From a virus: a stretch of DNA of 52,701 nt. This document shows, in pieces, positions 5,670 through 14,807 of the stretch. A program made the translations under genes and the position numbers. Numbering within the stretch: position 1 is the first letter of the stretch; the number at the start of each line of letters is the position of its first letter. Where the stretch lies: the IMG/VR virus record IMGVR_UViG_3300023210_000044, positions 1-52,701 of that record. The stretch is one strand, 5' to 3'. The notes under the pieces are model-generated. The model had not been told where the DNA came from and ran no database searches. It was given only the letters and a program-made list of their open reading frames with translations.

Positions 5670-5866
5670 AGTCTCTCCAATGCATCAATGCCATCTTGGA
5701 TCTTCTGGCTGTAGCCCTTCAGTTCTTTGATGTGTTTCCTGCGTTCGTCGTCAATGTTCTTGCTGTCGCGGGTCTGGGACGCGAGCACGCCATTGATGAT
5801 ACCCCTGCTGATTAGCAGTGCGTGGCTTACTGTTTCACGGTTGGTCATTTCCATAATTATTTCCAT
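5666..5866 (-). CDS. Small coiled-coil protein, 66 aa
   Basis: Mostly helical and charged (DDERRKHIKELKGYSQKIQDGIDALERL). It overlaps the integrase stop by ten bases and the nuclease start by four. Starts at 5866, 5854 or 5848 are all in frame and none has a clear ribosome site; the longest is given. It could be a recombination directionality factor from its place beside the integrase, but no helix-turn-helix is evident. Confidence 0.6.
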   Translation of the reverse strand: MEIIMEMTNRETVSHALLISRGIINGVLASQTRDSKNIDDERRKHIKELKGYSQKIQDGIDALERL

Positions 5867-6441
5867 TCTCTGCTGCCGATTCGCTCAATGCGTTCGGCGG
5901 GGTTAAGGTGATTAACGTACGTGTTGGTCGTTGCAATGTTACTATGCCCCAGTTGCTGCGAGATCATATGGAGCGGGACGTTTTCGTTCACGAGCTCATA
6001 GGCATGGGAGTGTCTCAGCCCGTGAGCATGGACACGATGTTCGATACCAGCTCTTTTCCCTATTCGCTTTAACATGTGTCTCACGTATGATGTATCGAGA
6101 GGTGTTCCATGCAAAGTGCAGAACAACAATCCCTTGGGCTTGACGGCGACCCACTGCTCGATGAAGACGAGGGTGCCTTGGTCTACAGCGACCACGCGAG
6201 ATTTGTCACCTTTACCGTGCCGTACAGTAATGGCTCCTCTCTTGGAGTCAATGTCTCGTGCAGCAAGGTTGAGGGCCTCGCTACAGCGTAGTCCACTGCG
6301 GTAAAGTAGGGCGATTAAGGCTCGGTTACGAAGTCCGGTAGCTCCACGACCCCGGGCTTTAAGAAGTGCTTCGACTTCCTTGGGCGTGCAGATGCCCTCA
6401 AGTGCAGGGTATTTTTTACCCTTGTTGGCTGGAATAACCAT
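5857..6441 (-). CDS. int: Short tyrosine recombinase / integrase, 194 aa
   Basis: All catalytic positions of the tyrosine recombinase family are visible: R52 (SGLRCSEAL), K77 (HGKGDKSR), H140-x-x-R143 (HGLRHSH), H166 (LGHS) and nucleophile Y175 (TNTYVNHL). The protein is essentially only the catalytic domain. The N-terminal arm-binding and most of the core-binding domain of a typical ~300-350-residue integrase are missing, as in small XerC/D-like enzymes. AAAAGGAG seven bases before ATG supports the start. Driven by P3, it heads a minus-strand operon diverging from the terminase. It probably mediates integration or dimer resolution. Confidence 0.9.
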   Translation of the reverse strand: MVIPANKGKKYPALEGICTPKEVEALLKARGRGATGLRNRALIALLYRSGLRCSEALNLAARDIDSKRGAITVRHGKGDKSRVVAVDQGTLVFIEQWVAVKPKGLLFCTLHGTPLDTSYVRHMLKRIGKRAGIEHRVHAHGLRHSHAYELVNENVPLHMISQQLGHSNIATTNTYVNHLNPAERIERIGSREWK

Positions 6442-6473
6442 GTGTGTGCTCCTTTTAAAAGCGTGATCCTAGG

Positions 6474-6502
6474 AGTATAGACTGCCAAAAGCAGTCTGTC
6501 AA
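6474..6502 (-). promoter_or_regulatory. Promoter P3 of the integrase operon with operator dyad
   Basis: On the minus strand TTGACA (6502-6497), 17 bases, TATACT (6479-6474). The spacer is almost wholly a perfect dyad, GACTGC-TTTTG-GCAGTC, containing the CTGC-N5-GCAG core seen at P2 and P5. A ~25-base leader with an AAAAGGAG site follows. The same dyad lies between the divergent integrase and terminase genes. Confidence 0.75.
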
Positions 6503-6506
6503 GTTT

Positions 6507-8465
6507 ATGACTGTAGCAATTGATCCAACGCCACTTTCTCACCAGCCCGTGTCTTACGGGATTCAGCAGCATTACAAGGAGCACGACCTCACGTATGAGA
6601 ATGACGTATGGGAATGTCCAGAGACGGGGATGGTGGTGCCCAAGTTGTTGGATAAGAACTTGGCTCACCGGGCCAAGGTGTTGGATTATTGTGATAGCAC
6701 GGAGCGGAGAGAGACGATCATGTCGATCTGCGCGAAGAGTCCTAATTACTGGTTAAACATTTTTGCTTGGACGCATCGACCGCAGTACACCAGTATTGAT
6801 GGTCGTATCCGTGGAGCTGGTGCCAAGTGGCAGGACAGGGATGGGAACTGGCACAAGGAGCCGGGTCAGCATGCACCGATTATTACTTGGCCCGCGCAGG
6901 ATTTGTATGTCGATGCGATGCACAAGTGTTTCTCGCAGGGCGGAACCTTGATCGCGGATAAGTCGAGGTCGCAAGGTGCGACCGTGTTGGCGATGTACAT
7001 GATCGCTTGGGGATTGCTGTTCGATGATGGGTTCACCGCGTTGGTGATCTCGCGTAAGTCGGGCATGGTGGACAACGCCAGCAAGAACTCACTCTTCGGC
7101 AAGGTTGATTATGTGTTCAGCAAGTTGCCGGGCTGGATGATTGATGAAGGCAGGGACATCGAACGTCGCCGTGGTAACGAACCTTTGATCATGAACTCGG
7201 CGAACAATGACGCACACATCATTGGCGAGACATCCAACAAGGATGTGGGTCAATCGTTGAGGACGACGGTGACGTTGGTCGATGAAGCGGCACGTTTCCC
7301 TGACGGTCGTGCGTTGCTTAAATCGATCGACACCGTGTCGGCGGGTTACATCTACGCTTCGACACCAGCTGGACCCGGTACCGAGTTTAGCCAGTTGCGA
7401 GAGAAGGCGATGACACCGGAAGGATCGGAAGAGATCACGGTCGTCACCTTGGGTTACTGGGACCATCCCGACATGGGCAAGGGTAGGGAACTTGTTTGTG
7501 ATACTGATGGCATCGTCACCGGCAAGGCGGGGAGTTACTTCTGGGAGTCGCCCGCGTTTCGGGTTGCGAGAGCCAAGTCAACAAACCCAAGAGACATTCG
7601 TGAAAACTGGTTGGTCGATCACGATACATCGGGCTTGTTGCTGATTGATTCAAACTCGCTGGCGAAGATGAAGGGCACGCTGCGGGAGCCGGACATCAAG
7701 GGGACATTCGATCCGGTGCATATGACTTTCCAGAGGAACGTCGCGGGCAAGATGAAGCTCTGGTGCAAGTTGGACAAGTACGGTTCGCCCAACATGAATG
7801 ACAACTACGTGATCGGCTGCGACTTGGCCCAAGGGGTGGACGAGAGCCATACGGCGATTACGGTGATGAGCAGGACGACAGGGCAGATCGTGTGCGAGTA
7901 TGTGGATCCTGCGATTGATCCGTACTCGGCGGCTAAGCTGGTGGCGGCGATGGGGGTCTGGTTCGGTGGGCAACATGGACACGCGTTCGTGATCTTCGAG
8001 CGGAATGGGCCGGGGCTGCCGTTCGGGCACGAGCTGGTGCGGTCAGGCTACCCGTTTATTTACTACCAGCGGCTGGAGGATCGACGCATCGCCAAGAAGA
8101 CAAAGCGGTGGGGCTGGCAGAGTACTGGGGATACGAAGGAAATTATGTTCGCCACGCTCAATAAGTACATGCAAAATGGATGGTTTTTTACTTATTCTAT
8201 GCAGGGCTGGGCAGATATGGGTGGCTGGGTCTATGATGATTCGGGTAAGATAGTGTGCGGCAGGTTGCGTGATTTGTCCACCGGAGCACAGACGCGACAC
8301 GGTGACATTGCGATCGCCTATTGCATGTGCGTGATTGGAGTGACCGAGGCACCGCACTTCGACACCAGCCAGCCTAGATTTAGACCGGGGACGATGGGAT
8401 TGTTGGCCAAGCATGGCCAGACCAAGCTGAAGACAGAGTTACCTGACCCTTTTGCAAGGCGATAA
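6507..8465 (+). CDS. terL: Terminase large subunit, 652 aa
   Basis: ATPase: a Walker A variant DKSRSQGAT (about residues 151-159), Walker B TLVDE (257-261) and coupling motif YASTPAG (284-290). Nuclease: RNase-H-type acidic residues in IGCDLAQG (~439), IFERNGPG (~498) and RHGDIAIAY (~600). All motor and cleavage residues are present, so it should translocate and cut DNA at the portal. ATG 6507 is the first good start, but no Shine-Dalgarno is visible; the gene begins just beyond the integrase promoter region. It is followed after three bases by the portal gene. Confidence 0.95.
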   Translation: MTVAIDPTPLSHQPVSYGIQQHYKEHDLTYENDVWECPETGMVVPKLLDKNLAHRAKVLDYCDSTERRETIMSICAKSPNYWLNIFAWTHRPQYTSIDGRIRGAGAKWQDRDGNWHKEPGQHAPIITWPAQDLYVDAMHKCFSQGGTLIADKSRSQGATVLAMYMIAWGLLFDDGFTALVISRKSGMVDNASKNSLFGKVDYVFSKLPGWMIDEGRDIERRRGNEPLIMNSANNDAHIIGETSNKDVGQSLRTTVTLVDEAARFPDGRALLKSIDTVSAGYIYASTPAGPGTEFSQLREKAMTPEGSEEITVVTLGYWDHPDMGKGRELVCDTDGIVTGKAGSYFWESPAFRVARAKSTNPRDIRENWLVDHDTSGLLLIDSNSLAKMKGTLREPDIKGTFDPVHMTFQRNVAGKMKLWCKLDKYGSPNMNDNYVIGCDLAQGVDESHTAITVMSRTTGQIVCEYVDPAIDPYSAAKLVAAMGVWFGGQHGHAFVIFERNGPGLPFGHELVRSGYPFIYYQRLEDRRIAKKTKRWGWQSTGDTKEIMFATLNKYMQNGWFFTYSMQGWADMGGWVYDDSGKIVCGRLRDLSTGAQTRHGDIAIAYCMCVIGVTEAPHFDTSQPRFRPGTMGLLAKHGQTKLKTELPDPFARR

Positions 8466-8468
8466 AAT

Positions 8469-10463
8469 ATGGCGTTTGATACAAATGAACTGCACATGTA
8501 TGAAGAAGTTCACGCTGCAGAATTGCACCGGGACATGCATCTTCGAGTGACTGGGGATTTGATTAAAGATTATCACGGGCCGCACTGGCGGGAGGACCGC
8601 TTTGATGCGGTGGCTCCTGCACCAGAGAACCACGCTCTTGAGTGGCTGGCACTGGTGACCAACAAGATTATCTACGACAACCCCACGGTGAAGATCAGTA
8701 GTCGTCACTCGGGCATGGATCCGAAGATGATGGCCCGCTTTGAAGGGGCGATCAACCAGTGGGCGAATATGCAGGATCTCTGGAAGACCTTGATGAAGGT
8801 CTGGTACGACTCCGCGTTTGGTTACGGCGTGATACGGACAACGCTGGGTATGATGCCGGGGTACAAAGGCTTCCGCGTCGCCAGTGGGCAGCAGATCAAA
8901 CCGCAGTGGCCGATCTCTCGACGTGTGCCACCGCATCGCTTTATCATCGACTACCGTTGTGAAGAGTTCCAGCAGGCTCGCTTTATGGGCCACGTTTGGA
9001 AGAGGGATCATAAAGATCTTCTCAAGCGAAAAGGATTCAACCATGACGCAATCAAAAAAATTGCGTGGGATGTCGGTCTCGAAAAAATTGGGACGCCGAC
9101 CAATGATTACAAGAACGGGCCGTCCCGCAAGGAGATCGTCGGTTACGAAATTTGGGTGCCGGAACATACACTACCGGAAGCGCGTGGCCGCATGGGTGTC
9201 CACGGAACAATTTTCACAATGGGCGTCGGGGTCAACGGTCGCGATGTGTCGAGGCCGCAATGGATCAAAAAACCGAGGCCGTATTATGGACCCTCCACAG
9301 GTCCATATACCATGTTTGGAACGTATCATGTACCGGGCAGTGTTTATCCCCTCAGCCCCCTCGCTGCCACTTACCAGCAAGTTAAAGAACTCAACGCCCA
9401 CTCCGTCGCCGCTTCAAGATCCGCTGCAGCCTATAAATCCTTCATCGGATACAACCCAGCAAATCCGAACGCGGGGCTGGCGGCAAAGCATGCTCGCAAT
9501 GGGGAGGTGGTACCCATCGAAAATATGAGTGAGGATATCCGCGAGCTGCAAGTTGGCGGGGTGAAGCCGGAGATGTATGATTATTTGGGCAAGCTGCATG
9601 AACGTCGCGATCGTGTGACGGGTTTGTCCGACGCGGCACGCGGTAACGTGACAGGTGTTGGTACGGCGACTGAAGTTGCTGATGCGTCTGCGCAGCGTGA
9701 CTCGCGGTTGTCGTTGGTCAAGAAACAATTCAACAGCCAGACGTCCGAGGTGCTCGACATTGCAGGCCACTTCATATTCAACAGTGAGTTCGTCCGCTTT
9801 AAAATGAGCAGTGCTGCGGCGTTGAAGATCAACCCAAGGCCCAAGAGTCTGCCCCAACCTTCCGAAGCAGACAAGATTGCAGCACAGATTGAAAACGGTG
9901 AGATCGACGATCCGTTTAATTTGGGTCTGCTGCCGTTTGGCAAACGTGTTGACGTGATTCGGGAGCAACTCGAATGGAATCCCGAGGTGACATTCCCTAC
10001 TGACGAGCCCGGCGACCAGCTGGAGTCAATGGCCCAGATGACCGGGATGGCGTACGAGGATCTCCAGCTGCAGTTAGATCCCGCATCCATGGAACGTGTG
10101 GATCAGGCGTTGCTTCAGAAGCAGGCGTCGGACCAAGCGACACTGGTGAGCCAGATGGCACCAGTCATGTTGCAGACGCCGCACATCGAGTGGGAAATGC
10201 TGTTTGATACGTGGGGCTTGTCTCTAAACAACAGGAACTTTGCCGACTTGATCAAGGGCGACGTGCTTGCCCAGATGCAAGAGATGACGACAGGGATCAT
10301 GCAGCAGCAGGCCGAGGGCCAACAGGGCGGGCAGTCTGGCGGCAGCCAGCAGCAGGTAGGCGTCGGCACTGGATCAGGCGGGGCTGTTGCATCTGGGCCG
10401 GGTGGACAGTATATTGATCAGGGACGTGCCAGTGGCAGGAACGTATCTAAAGCAGTCAGGTAA
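8469..10463 (+). CDS. Portal protein, 664 aa
   Basis: Its place directly after the large terminase, its length, and internal segments such as the TATEVADASAQRDSRL region followed by long helices fit the portal family (dodecameric DNA gate at the capsid vertex, docking site for the terminase and the tail). The C-terminal ~60 residues are glutamine/glycine/serine-rich and probably disordered. ATG lies three bases past the terminase stop region with GGCGATAAA upstream. Confidence comes mainly from synteny plus the central helical region. Confidence 0.85.
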   Translation: MAFDTNELHMYEEVHAAELHRDMHLRVTGDLIKDYHGPHWREDRFDAVAPAPENHALEWLALVTNKIIYDNPTVKISSRHSGMDPKMMARFEGAINQWANMQDLWKTLMKVWYDSAFGYGVIRTTLGMMPGYKGFRVASGQQIKPQWPISRRVPPHRFIIDYRCEEFQQARFMGHVWKRDHKDLLKRKGFNHDAIKKIAWDVGLEKIGTPTNDYKNGPSRKEIVGYEIWVPEHTLPEARGRMGVHGTIFTMGVGVNGRDVSRPQWIKKPRPYYGPSTGPYTMFGTYHVPGSVYPLSPLAATYQQVKELNAHSVAASRSAAAYKSFIGYNPANPNAGLAAKHARNGEVVPIENMSEDIRELQVGGVKPEMYDYLGKLHERRDRVTGLSDAARGNVTGVGTATEVADASAQRDSRLSLVKKQFNSQTSEVLDIAGHFIFNSEFVRFKMSSAAALKINPRPKSLPQPSEADKIAAQIENGEIDDPFNLGLLPFGKRVDVIREQLEWNPEVTFPTDEPGDQLESMAQMTGMAYEDLQLQLDPASMERVDQALLQKQASDQATLVSQMAPVMLQTPHIEWEMLFDTWGLSLNNRNFADLIKGDVLAQMQEMTTGIMQQQAEGQQGGQSGGSQQQVGVGTGSGGAVASGPGGQYIDQGRASGRNVSKAVR

Positions 10464-10468
10464 ATTAA

Positions 10469-10933
10469 ATGTCAAACAAAAAGCAGAAGAGCAATCTGTC
10501 TGAACTTCAGAAGCGTAAGCGAGCGAAGGACGCTATCCAAGATTCCAAGCGGCTGATCATGCCGAAGATCTTGGACGGTGACGAGGGGACGGAGATACCT
10601 GACATGCCGGAGAAGATTGATGAGGTGACTAGCAGTAAGACCTTCATTGATCAGGCAGCCCGCCGCATGCAGGTTTATGTCGTCTTTGATCATGTTGCCG
10701 AGAAGTATCACACCGAGTATCGCGGCATCATTACAGTGACGCAGCAGATGGGCCAGCACCGTCAGGAGAAGGACATTGCATTTTCTATCTTGATGAAAGA
10801 GGACACAGAGTTCCATCGCCAAGATCTGATCGAAGCTTACGTGTTGTTCTCTGAAAAAGCCCGCGAGTTCAAGGCGGGCATGTCCAAGAAGATCCGGGAA
10901 CAATCGTCTACACCAAAACTTTACACAGCATGA
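10469..10933 (+). CDS. Unknown head-module protein, 154 aa
   Basis: A lysine-rich N-terminus (residues 1-30) precedes a helical body (RMQVYVVFDHVAEKYH, then KAREFKAGMSKKIRE). It is five bases downstream of the portal gene and overlaps the next by ATGA. The position suggests a head or packaging accessory protein; no family is recognised. Confidence 0.7.
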   Translation: MSNKKQKSNLSELQKRKRAKDAIQDSKRLIMPKILDGDEGTEIPDMPEKIDEVTSSKTFIDQAARRMQVYVVFDHVAEKYHTEYRGIITVTQQMGQHRQEKDIAFSILMKEDTEFHRQDLIEAYVLFSEKAREFKAGMSKKIREQSSTPKLYTA

Positions 10934-11235
10934 TTTATCAATTCCAATCCGAAGATGGCGAGATCATTGAACGTGAATACTCCATGTCCAGCCCGCAAGC
11001 TGCAGGCAAGGGGATCACGGTCAAGGGCAAGAAGTACAAACGCATTCTTACCTCAGGCGCACATGCACCAGAGGTGAATAGCGGCTTCAAGGCTTACGTG
11101 TCGGTGGCCGCGCCCAAGGGTCTGGACAAGATTGATCCGTCTATCCCAATCGACAGAAAAACAGGCCGACCAGTGATTACGAATCACCGGCAAGAAAAAG
11201 AAGTGGCAAGGCTAACTGGCAAAGAATGGCTCTAA
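10930..11235 (+). CDS. Unknown small protein, 101 aa
   Basis: Begins YQFQSEDGEIIEREYSM, a short beta-hairpin-like opening that recalls FmdB-type domains but lacks their zinc cysteines. The rest is basic. It is translationally coupled to the upstream gene by ATGA. Possible minor head protein; the FmdB resemblance is weak. Confidence 0.65.
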   Translation: MIYQFQSEDGEIIEREYSMSSPQAAGKGITVKGKKYKRILTSGAHAPEVNSGFKAYVSVAAPKGLDKIDPSIPIDRKTGRPVITNHRQEKEVARLTGKEWL

Positions 11236-11247
11236 CTGGAGACTCAA

Positions 11248-12372
11248 ATGACGATTCCTAACGTAAGGCAAGAAGTGGACGTGGTCCGGCAGATCATCGC
11301 CAAGGTGAAGGCTGCATTGTCCTTGGTCGATGTAGCAGGAAACCCCTGTCAGTCCCACATCGGATCGACAGATGTCCTGCCCATCGCAAAGCTGGGTTAT
11401 ATGCTCGGCGTCAACCTCAATTCGATCGTAAACGAGTACGGCCAGCCCGCGTTGGCTGAAGATTTGATGCGGCCCGGGCAGTACCAATCGATCCATGTCA
11501 ACACCCTGATTGGCTTGGTTGAAAACCAAATCCAGCTCATGTACAACTTGGGCCCGATCGCACCGACTGGTGTCGCCGGTGCTGTGGATTACGGACAGCA
11601 ATCACTGCGAACAGAGGCACACTTTGGTCCACCCCCTGTTCATCCTCAGCCTCAGCCCGCGTTTGTTCCGCCTCCTTCCGTGTTACCGCAGTACGGTAAC
11701 CAAGAGATCGTTCCACCTGTCGCGTACCCGCAGCAGCCTCCCGCACCTGCGACCTTTACGCCACAGCAGCCCGCCCCTGTCTCTGTGCAGCCACAGCAGG
11801 TAGATCCAACGATGGCAGCGATGTTCGGGCAACAGCAAGCAGCACCTCCCGTGCCGCAAGCACAGGCTCCATTGACACCCGGGCAGCAGTTAGGCTATGA
11901 ACCGCTGCCCGGGGCGGTGCCTCAACAGGCTCCTATCCCTATCAACCCAGCGCAAGCCCTTGGCCTTGAGCCTCACCAGCAGGTTGCTCCTCAATTCCAC
12001 GAGCCGACCGCAGCACAAGAAACCGCTGCCGCTGCTGCTGAACTAAAACCTGAACCCCCTCGCCGTCCCGGCCAGAGTCTGCCGAGTGCCGAGGGAAAAG
12101 CTAGTATCCCAGCCATTCCGGCTGGGTTGGTAGGGGGTGACGCTGCGACAGCGTTTGCCAATCAAAGCGAGGGTCATATCCCCACGATGGTGGACAGGAT
12201 CCCCGCTGTAAATAGTTCGTACATGATGGTTGATGGGCCCGCGTTGGATCAGATGATGACCACTCGTGGCATCAGCTTCGATCCCGGCGAAGACAAGAGC
12301 TGGAAGGTCAGGCGTCTCGACGCTTACGATAATGCAGCTCGCGGCCAACTTTCACTTGCACAATCAAGGTAG
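11248..12372 (+). CDS. Proline/glutamine-rich virion-module protein, 374 aa
   Basis: About 110 N-terminal residues appear folded and helical (QEVDVVRQIIAKVKAALSLV). A ~170-residue low-complexity region of P, Q and A follows (about 130-290), then a moderately ordered C-terminus. GGAG precedes ATG by seven bases. It lies between the portal group and the scaffold, so a capsid-interior or assembly role is likely, but nothing identifies it. Confidence 0.7.
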   Translation: MTIPNVRQEVDVVRQIIAKVKAALSLVDVAGNPCQSHIGSTDVLPIAKLGYMLGVNLNSIVNEYGQPALAEDLMRPGQYQSIHVNTLIGLVENQIQLMYNLGPIAPTGVAGAVDYGQQSLRTEAHFGPPPVHPQPQPAFVPPPSVLPQYGNQEIVPPVAYPQQPPAPATFTPQQPAPVSVQPQQVDPTMAAMFGQQQAAPPVPQAQAPLTPGQQLGYEPLPGAVPQQAPIPINPAQALGLEPHQQVAPQFHEPTAAQETAAAAAELKPEPPRRPGQSLPSAEGKASIPAIPAGLVGGDAATAFANQSEGHIPTMVDRIPAVNSSYMMVDGPALDQMMTTRGISFDPGEDKSWKVRRLDAYDNAARGQLSLAQSR

Positions 12373-12396
12373 CGCAGGCTATACTGGAGACAGACC

Positions 12397-13584
12397 ATGT
12401 GGATTTTATTTGATCCAGAAGATGGTTCGCGGCCCCAAGGGGCTGCTGACACCGAGGTTGCAACGGCAGACGCCAATGTATCCACGGGTGAGGTTGACTC
12501 GAAACCTCAGACATTTAAGTACCAGAACCGAGAGTTGAACCACGGTCAGGCCCAAATGGTCGTGCAGTACCTCAAGGGGGATAGCACTAACCCTGCCATC
12601 CCATCTGACCTTAAAGCGTTTGCTGACGAGTCACCCAAGTCCGAGGCCACTGGCGAAACTCCTGCGACACCTCAGATTGGTGAGGCTAAGGCTGCCTCGC
12701 AGACTGCGCAAGCGGAAACTGCGGAACAGACCACGGCAACATCAACACCCAACGATCCCGGCAACGTGCAGGGCCAAACACACGATGCCGAAGAGTTGGC
12801 AAAAGCCACGCAGGCTTTGTTAGCGCAACAGTTCCCTAAAGAACTGGTTGAGCAAATGCCTCCCGACGAGCTGATTCGTCGCGGTGAAAAGGCTGCGAAA
12901 TCGCAGGCTCATTTCAACCGTACGATCGGCGAGAAGAACTCTGCGGTCGAGTCTATGCAGGCTCAGATCGACGAGCTAAAGGCACAGCTTGATACGCGCA
13001 TGAGCGAACCTGATGGCGACGACGACGATGGTTTAGCTTCCATGCTTCCTGACGACGAGCCCACGGGCTACGAACGTCATGAGCAAGCACTCAAGGAACA
13101 GGCCGAATCGCATCAGATAGAGCTTGATGCGGTGCGGGCTACCACTGAGGACCATAGTCGGCGTAGCGACGAAGCGTTCATTGAGATCGCAAGGCGTGAT
13201 CTCTACTCGGAGTATCCTCAATTAAAGGACTCCGAGAAGTTCAAGGAGGTTCATACCAAAGTGTATGAACTCGCGAAGCTTGAGGGCTACCACGATGATG
13301 AATCTGGTGAGCCTGACATTCCTCTGTTAATGATGGATGCCTCTCGCATCGTGCTTGGACAAGAACAAGCAAAGCAACAGCAGTCGGATCTCACGACTCG
13401 CTATCGAGAACAAACCACTGGGCAACCAGACGATATAGATGATATGGCAGATAGTACGATTGAGGGTCAGCCGATGACCAAGCGAGAGAAGATGCTTTAC
13501 GCATACGAACTCCAAACCGTTCATGGAAAAACCCCAGATCAGATCCGCCAAATCACGGATCGTATTCCCGAAGCAGCCGATTAG
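12397..13584 (+). CDS. Probable capsid scaffold protein, 395 aa
   Basis: Acidic and highly charged, with a Q/A/E-rich first third and a predicted coiled coil at about residues 180-215 (SAVESMQAQIDELKAQL). Together with its position immediately upstream of the major capsid gene this is the usual signature of a scaffold that templates the procapsid and then leaves. No protease motif is seen in or beside it. GGAGACAGACC before ATG gives the ribosome site. Confidence 0.7.
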   Translation: MWILFDPEDGSRPQGAADTEVATADANVSTGEVDSKPQTFKYQNRELNHGQAQMVVQYLKGDSTNPAIPSDLKAFADESPKSEATGETPATPQIGEAKAASQTAQAETAEQTTATSTPNDPGNVQGQTHDAEELAKATQALLAQQFPKELVEQMPPDELIRRGEKAAKSQAHFNRTIGEKNSAVESMQAQIDELKAQLDTRMSEPDGDDDDGLASMLPDDEPTGYERHEQALKEQAESHQIELDAVRATTEDHSRRSDEAFIEIARRDLYSEYPQLKDSEKFKEVHTKVYELAKLEGYHDDESGEPDIPLLMMDASRIVLGQEQAKQQQSDLTTRYREQTTGQPDDIDDMADSTIEGQPMTKREKMLYAYELQTVHGKTPDQIRQITDRIPEAAD

Positions 13585-13586
13585 AT

Positions 13587-13604
13587 CCGTACCGATAAGT
13601 ACGG
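13587..13604 (+). promoter_or_regulatory. Hairpin in the ribosome-site region of the capsid gene
   Basis: CCGTAC-CGATAA-GTACGG, a perfect 6-bp stem whose 3' arm contains the first G's of the GGAG site that precedes ATG 13614. It may tune translation or stabilise the 5' end of capsid message. Confidence 0.45.
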
Positions 13605-13613
13605 AGTATCCAG

Positions 13614-14702
13614 ATGTTAAGCAATCATGCTGACTTCTTGGCGTCAACTCGTGACCAACGCGTCGTTTCAAAGCAAACGCTTTTGAACGAAGCAACTAAG
13701 AACAACTATTTTTTCTTCAGCACAATGATGAAGCGTGCTGAGCAGAAGTTCAAGGGTGGTGACAAGTTGGTTGACCGCATCCAAGGCGATGTGGCTGGCA
13801 CGTTCTCGTTTTACAACCCCAATGATGAGTTTGCACCGACGCAACAAGACACGCTGAAATCAATCAGTGTGGACTGGGCGTTCGCACAATCTCATTATGT
13901 CCTAATCAAAGAAACTGCGTCGTTGAACTCGGGCGATCCTATCGCCTACCTCGACTACGTGATGTCGCTTGAGCAGGGGTGTGTTGTTGATACGATCAAC
14001 GGACTCGAAGAAGCATTGTGGGCTAAGCCCGACAGTCGTACCATGGAATCGTCAAGTGCCGATCCCATTAACCCTCTCTCCCTCCTCTGCTTCAATACTC
14101 GTGACGGTCTGGCTCCAAGCTCGACCAACGGTGGCATCGCCACTGGATCGAGCGATTGGACAACTCTTCAGGGCCTATCACCTTCTAACGAAGCGTGGTA
14201 CCGCAACAAGTTCAAATCGTACACGGCGGCAACGCCTGACAACCCCGATGCTGGTTTGATTTCTGCGATGGACGACATCGTGCTTCAGACCAAGTTCGAG
14301 TTGCCTGATGCGATGAACAAGTACGGCGAAAGCGAAAGCTTGCAGAAGCATTGCATCACGACCAGTCGTGACGGCATCGTCTTCTACAAGGCTCGCTTGC
14401 GTGCCTTGAACGATCGCATGGAACAACTCCGTGACCCGAACATCAACGGTGTTCAGTACAACGGCGTTCCATTGGTCTACGTGTCTGAATTGGATGGACT
14501 TGGTTGGACTGACAATCAGCCCGACTACATGTTCTGGGACTTTAATTACATCGTCCCATTCTTCCATTCTGACACGTACATGGACGAAACGATTTCCACA
14601 GGCGGAAGTCGTCAGCCCAACAGTACAGTCGTGTTCAAATTCACTTGGTACAACATGATCAACAGATCGCGTCGTCGCCAAGGTCGTTTGTTCGCAGCGT
14701 AA
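13614..14702 (+). CDS. Major capsid protein, 362 aa
   Basis: Position after the scaffold, length, and isolation by a strong terminator directly downstream mark it as the main head protein. The sequence has the mixed alpha/beta look of HK97-fold coat proteins of podovirus-like phages, with a helical N-terminus (FLASTRDQRVVSKQTLLNEA) and a C-terminal strand ending in RRRQGRLFAA. I see no single diagnostic motif, so the call rests on synteny and composition. GGAG before ATG. Confidence 0.82.
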   Translation: MLSNHADFLASTRDQRVVSKQTLLNEATKNNYFFFSTMMKRAEQKFKGGDKLVDRIQGDVAGTFSFYNPNDEFAPTQQDTLKSISVDWAFAQSHYVLIKETASLNSGDPIAYLDYVMSLEQGCVVDTINGLEEALWAKPDSRTMESSSADPINPLSLLCFNTRDGLAPSSTNGGIATGSSDWTTLQGLSPSNEAWYRNKFKSYTAATPDNPDAGLISAMDDIVLQTKFELPDAMNKYGESESLQKHCITTSRDGIVFYKARLRALNDRMEQLRDPNINGVQYNGVPLVYVSELDGLGWTDNQPDYMFWDFNYIVPFFHSDTYMDETISTGGSRQPNSTVVFKFTWYNMINRSRRRQGRLFAA

Positions 14703-14716
14703 GTTTAAACCTGACA

Positions 14717-14746
14717 GGGGGCGGATGTTCCGCCCCCTCCCTTTTG
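14717..14746 (+). terminator. Intrinsic terminator after the major capsid gene
   Basis: AGGGGGCGG-ATGTT-CCGCCCCCT, a perfect 9-bp GC stem, followed by CCCTTTTG. The interrupted T-run may allow some readthrough to the next virion gene. Confidence 0.8.
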
Positions 14747-14807
14747 TTATCACTGACGTAGTGGTAGCAAGACGAAGATGTCAACTCCCCAACAAGGAGG
14801 CAATTTA

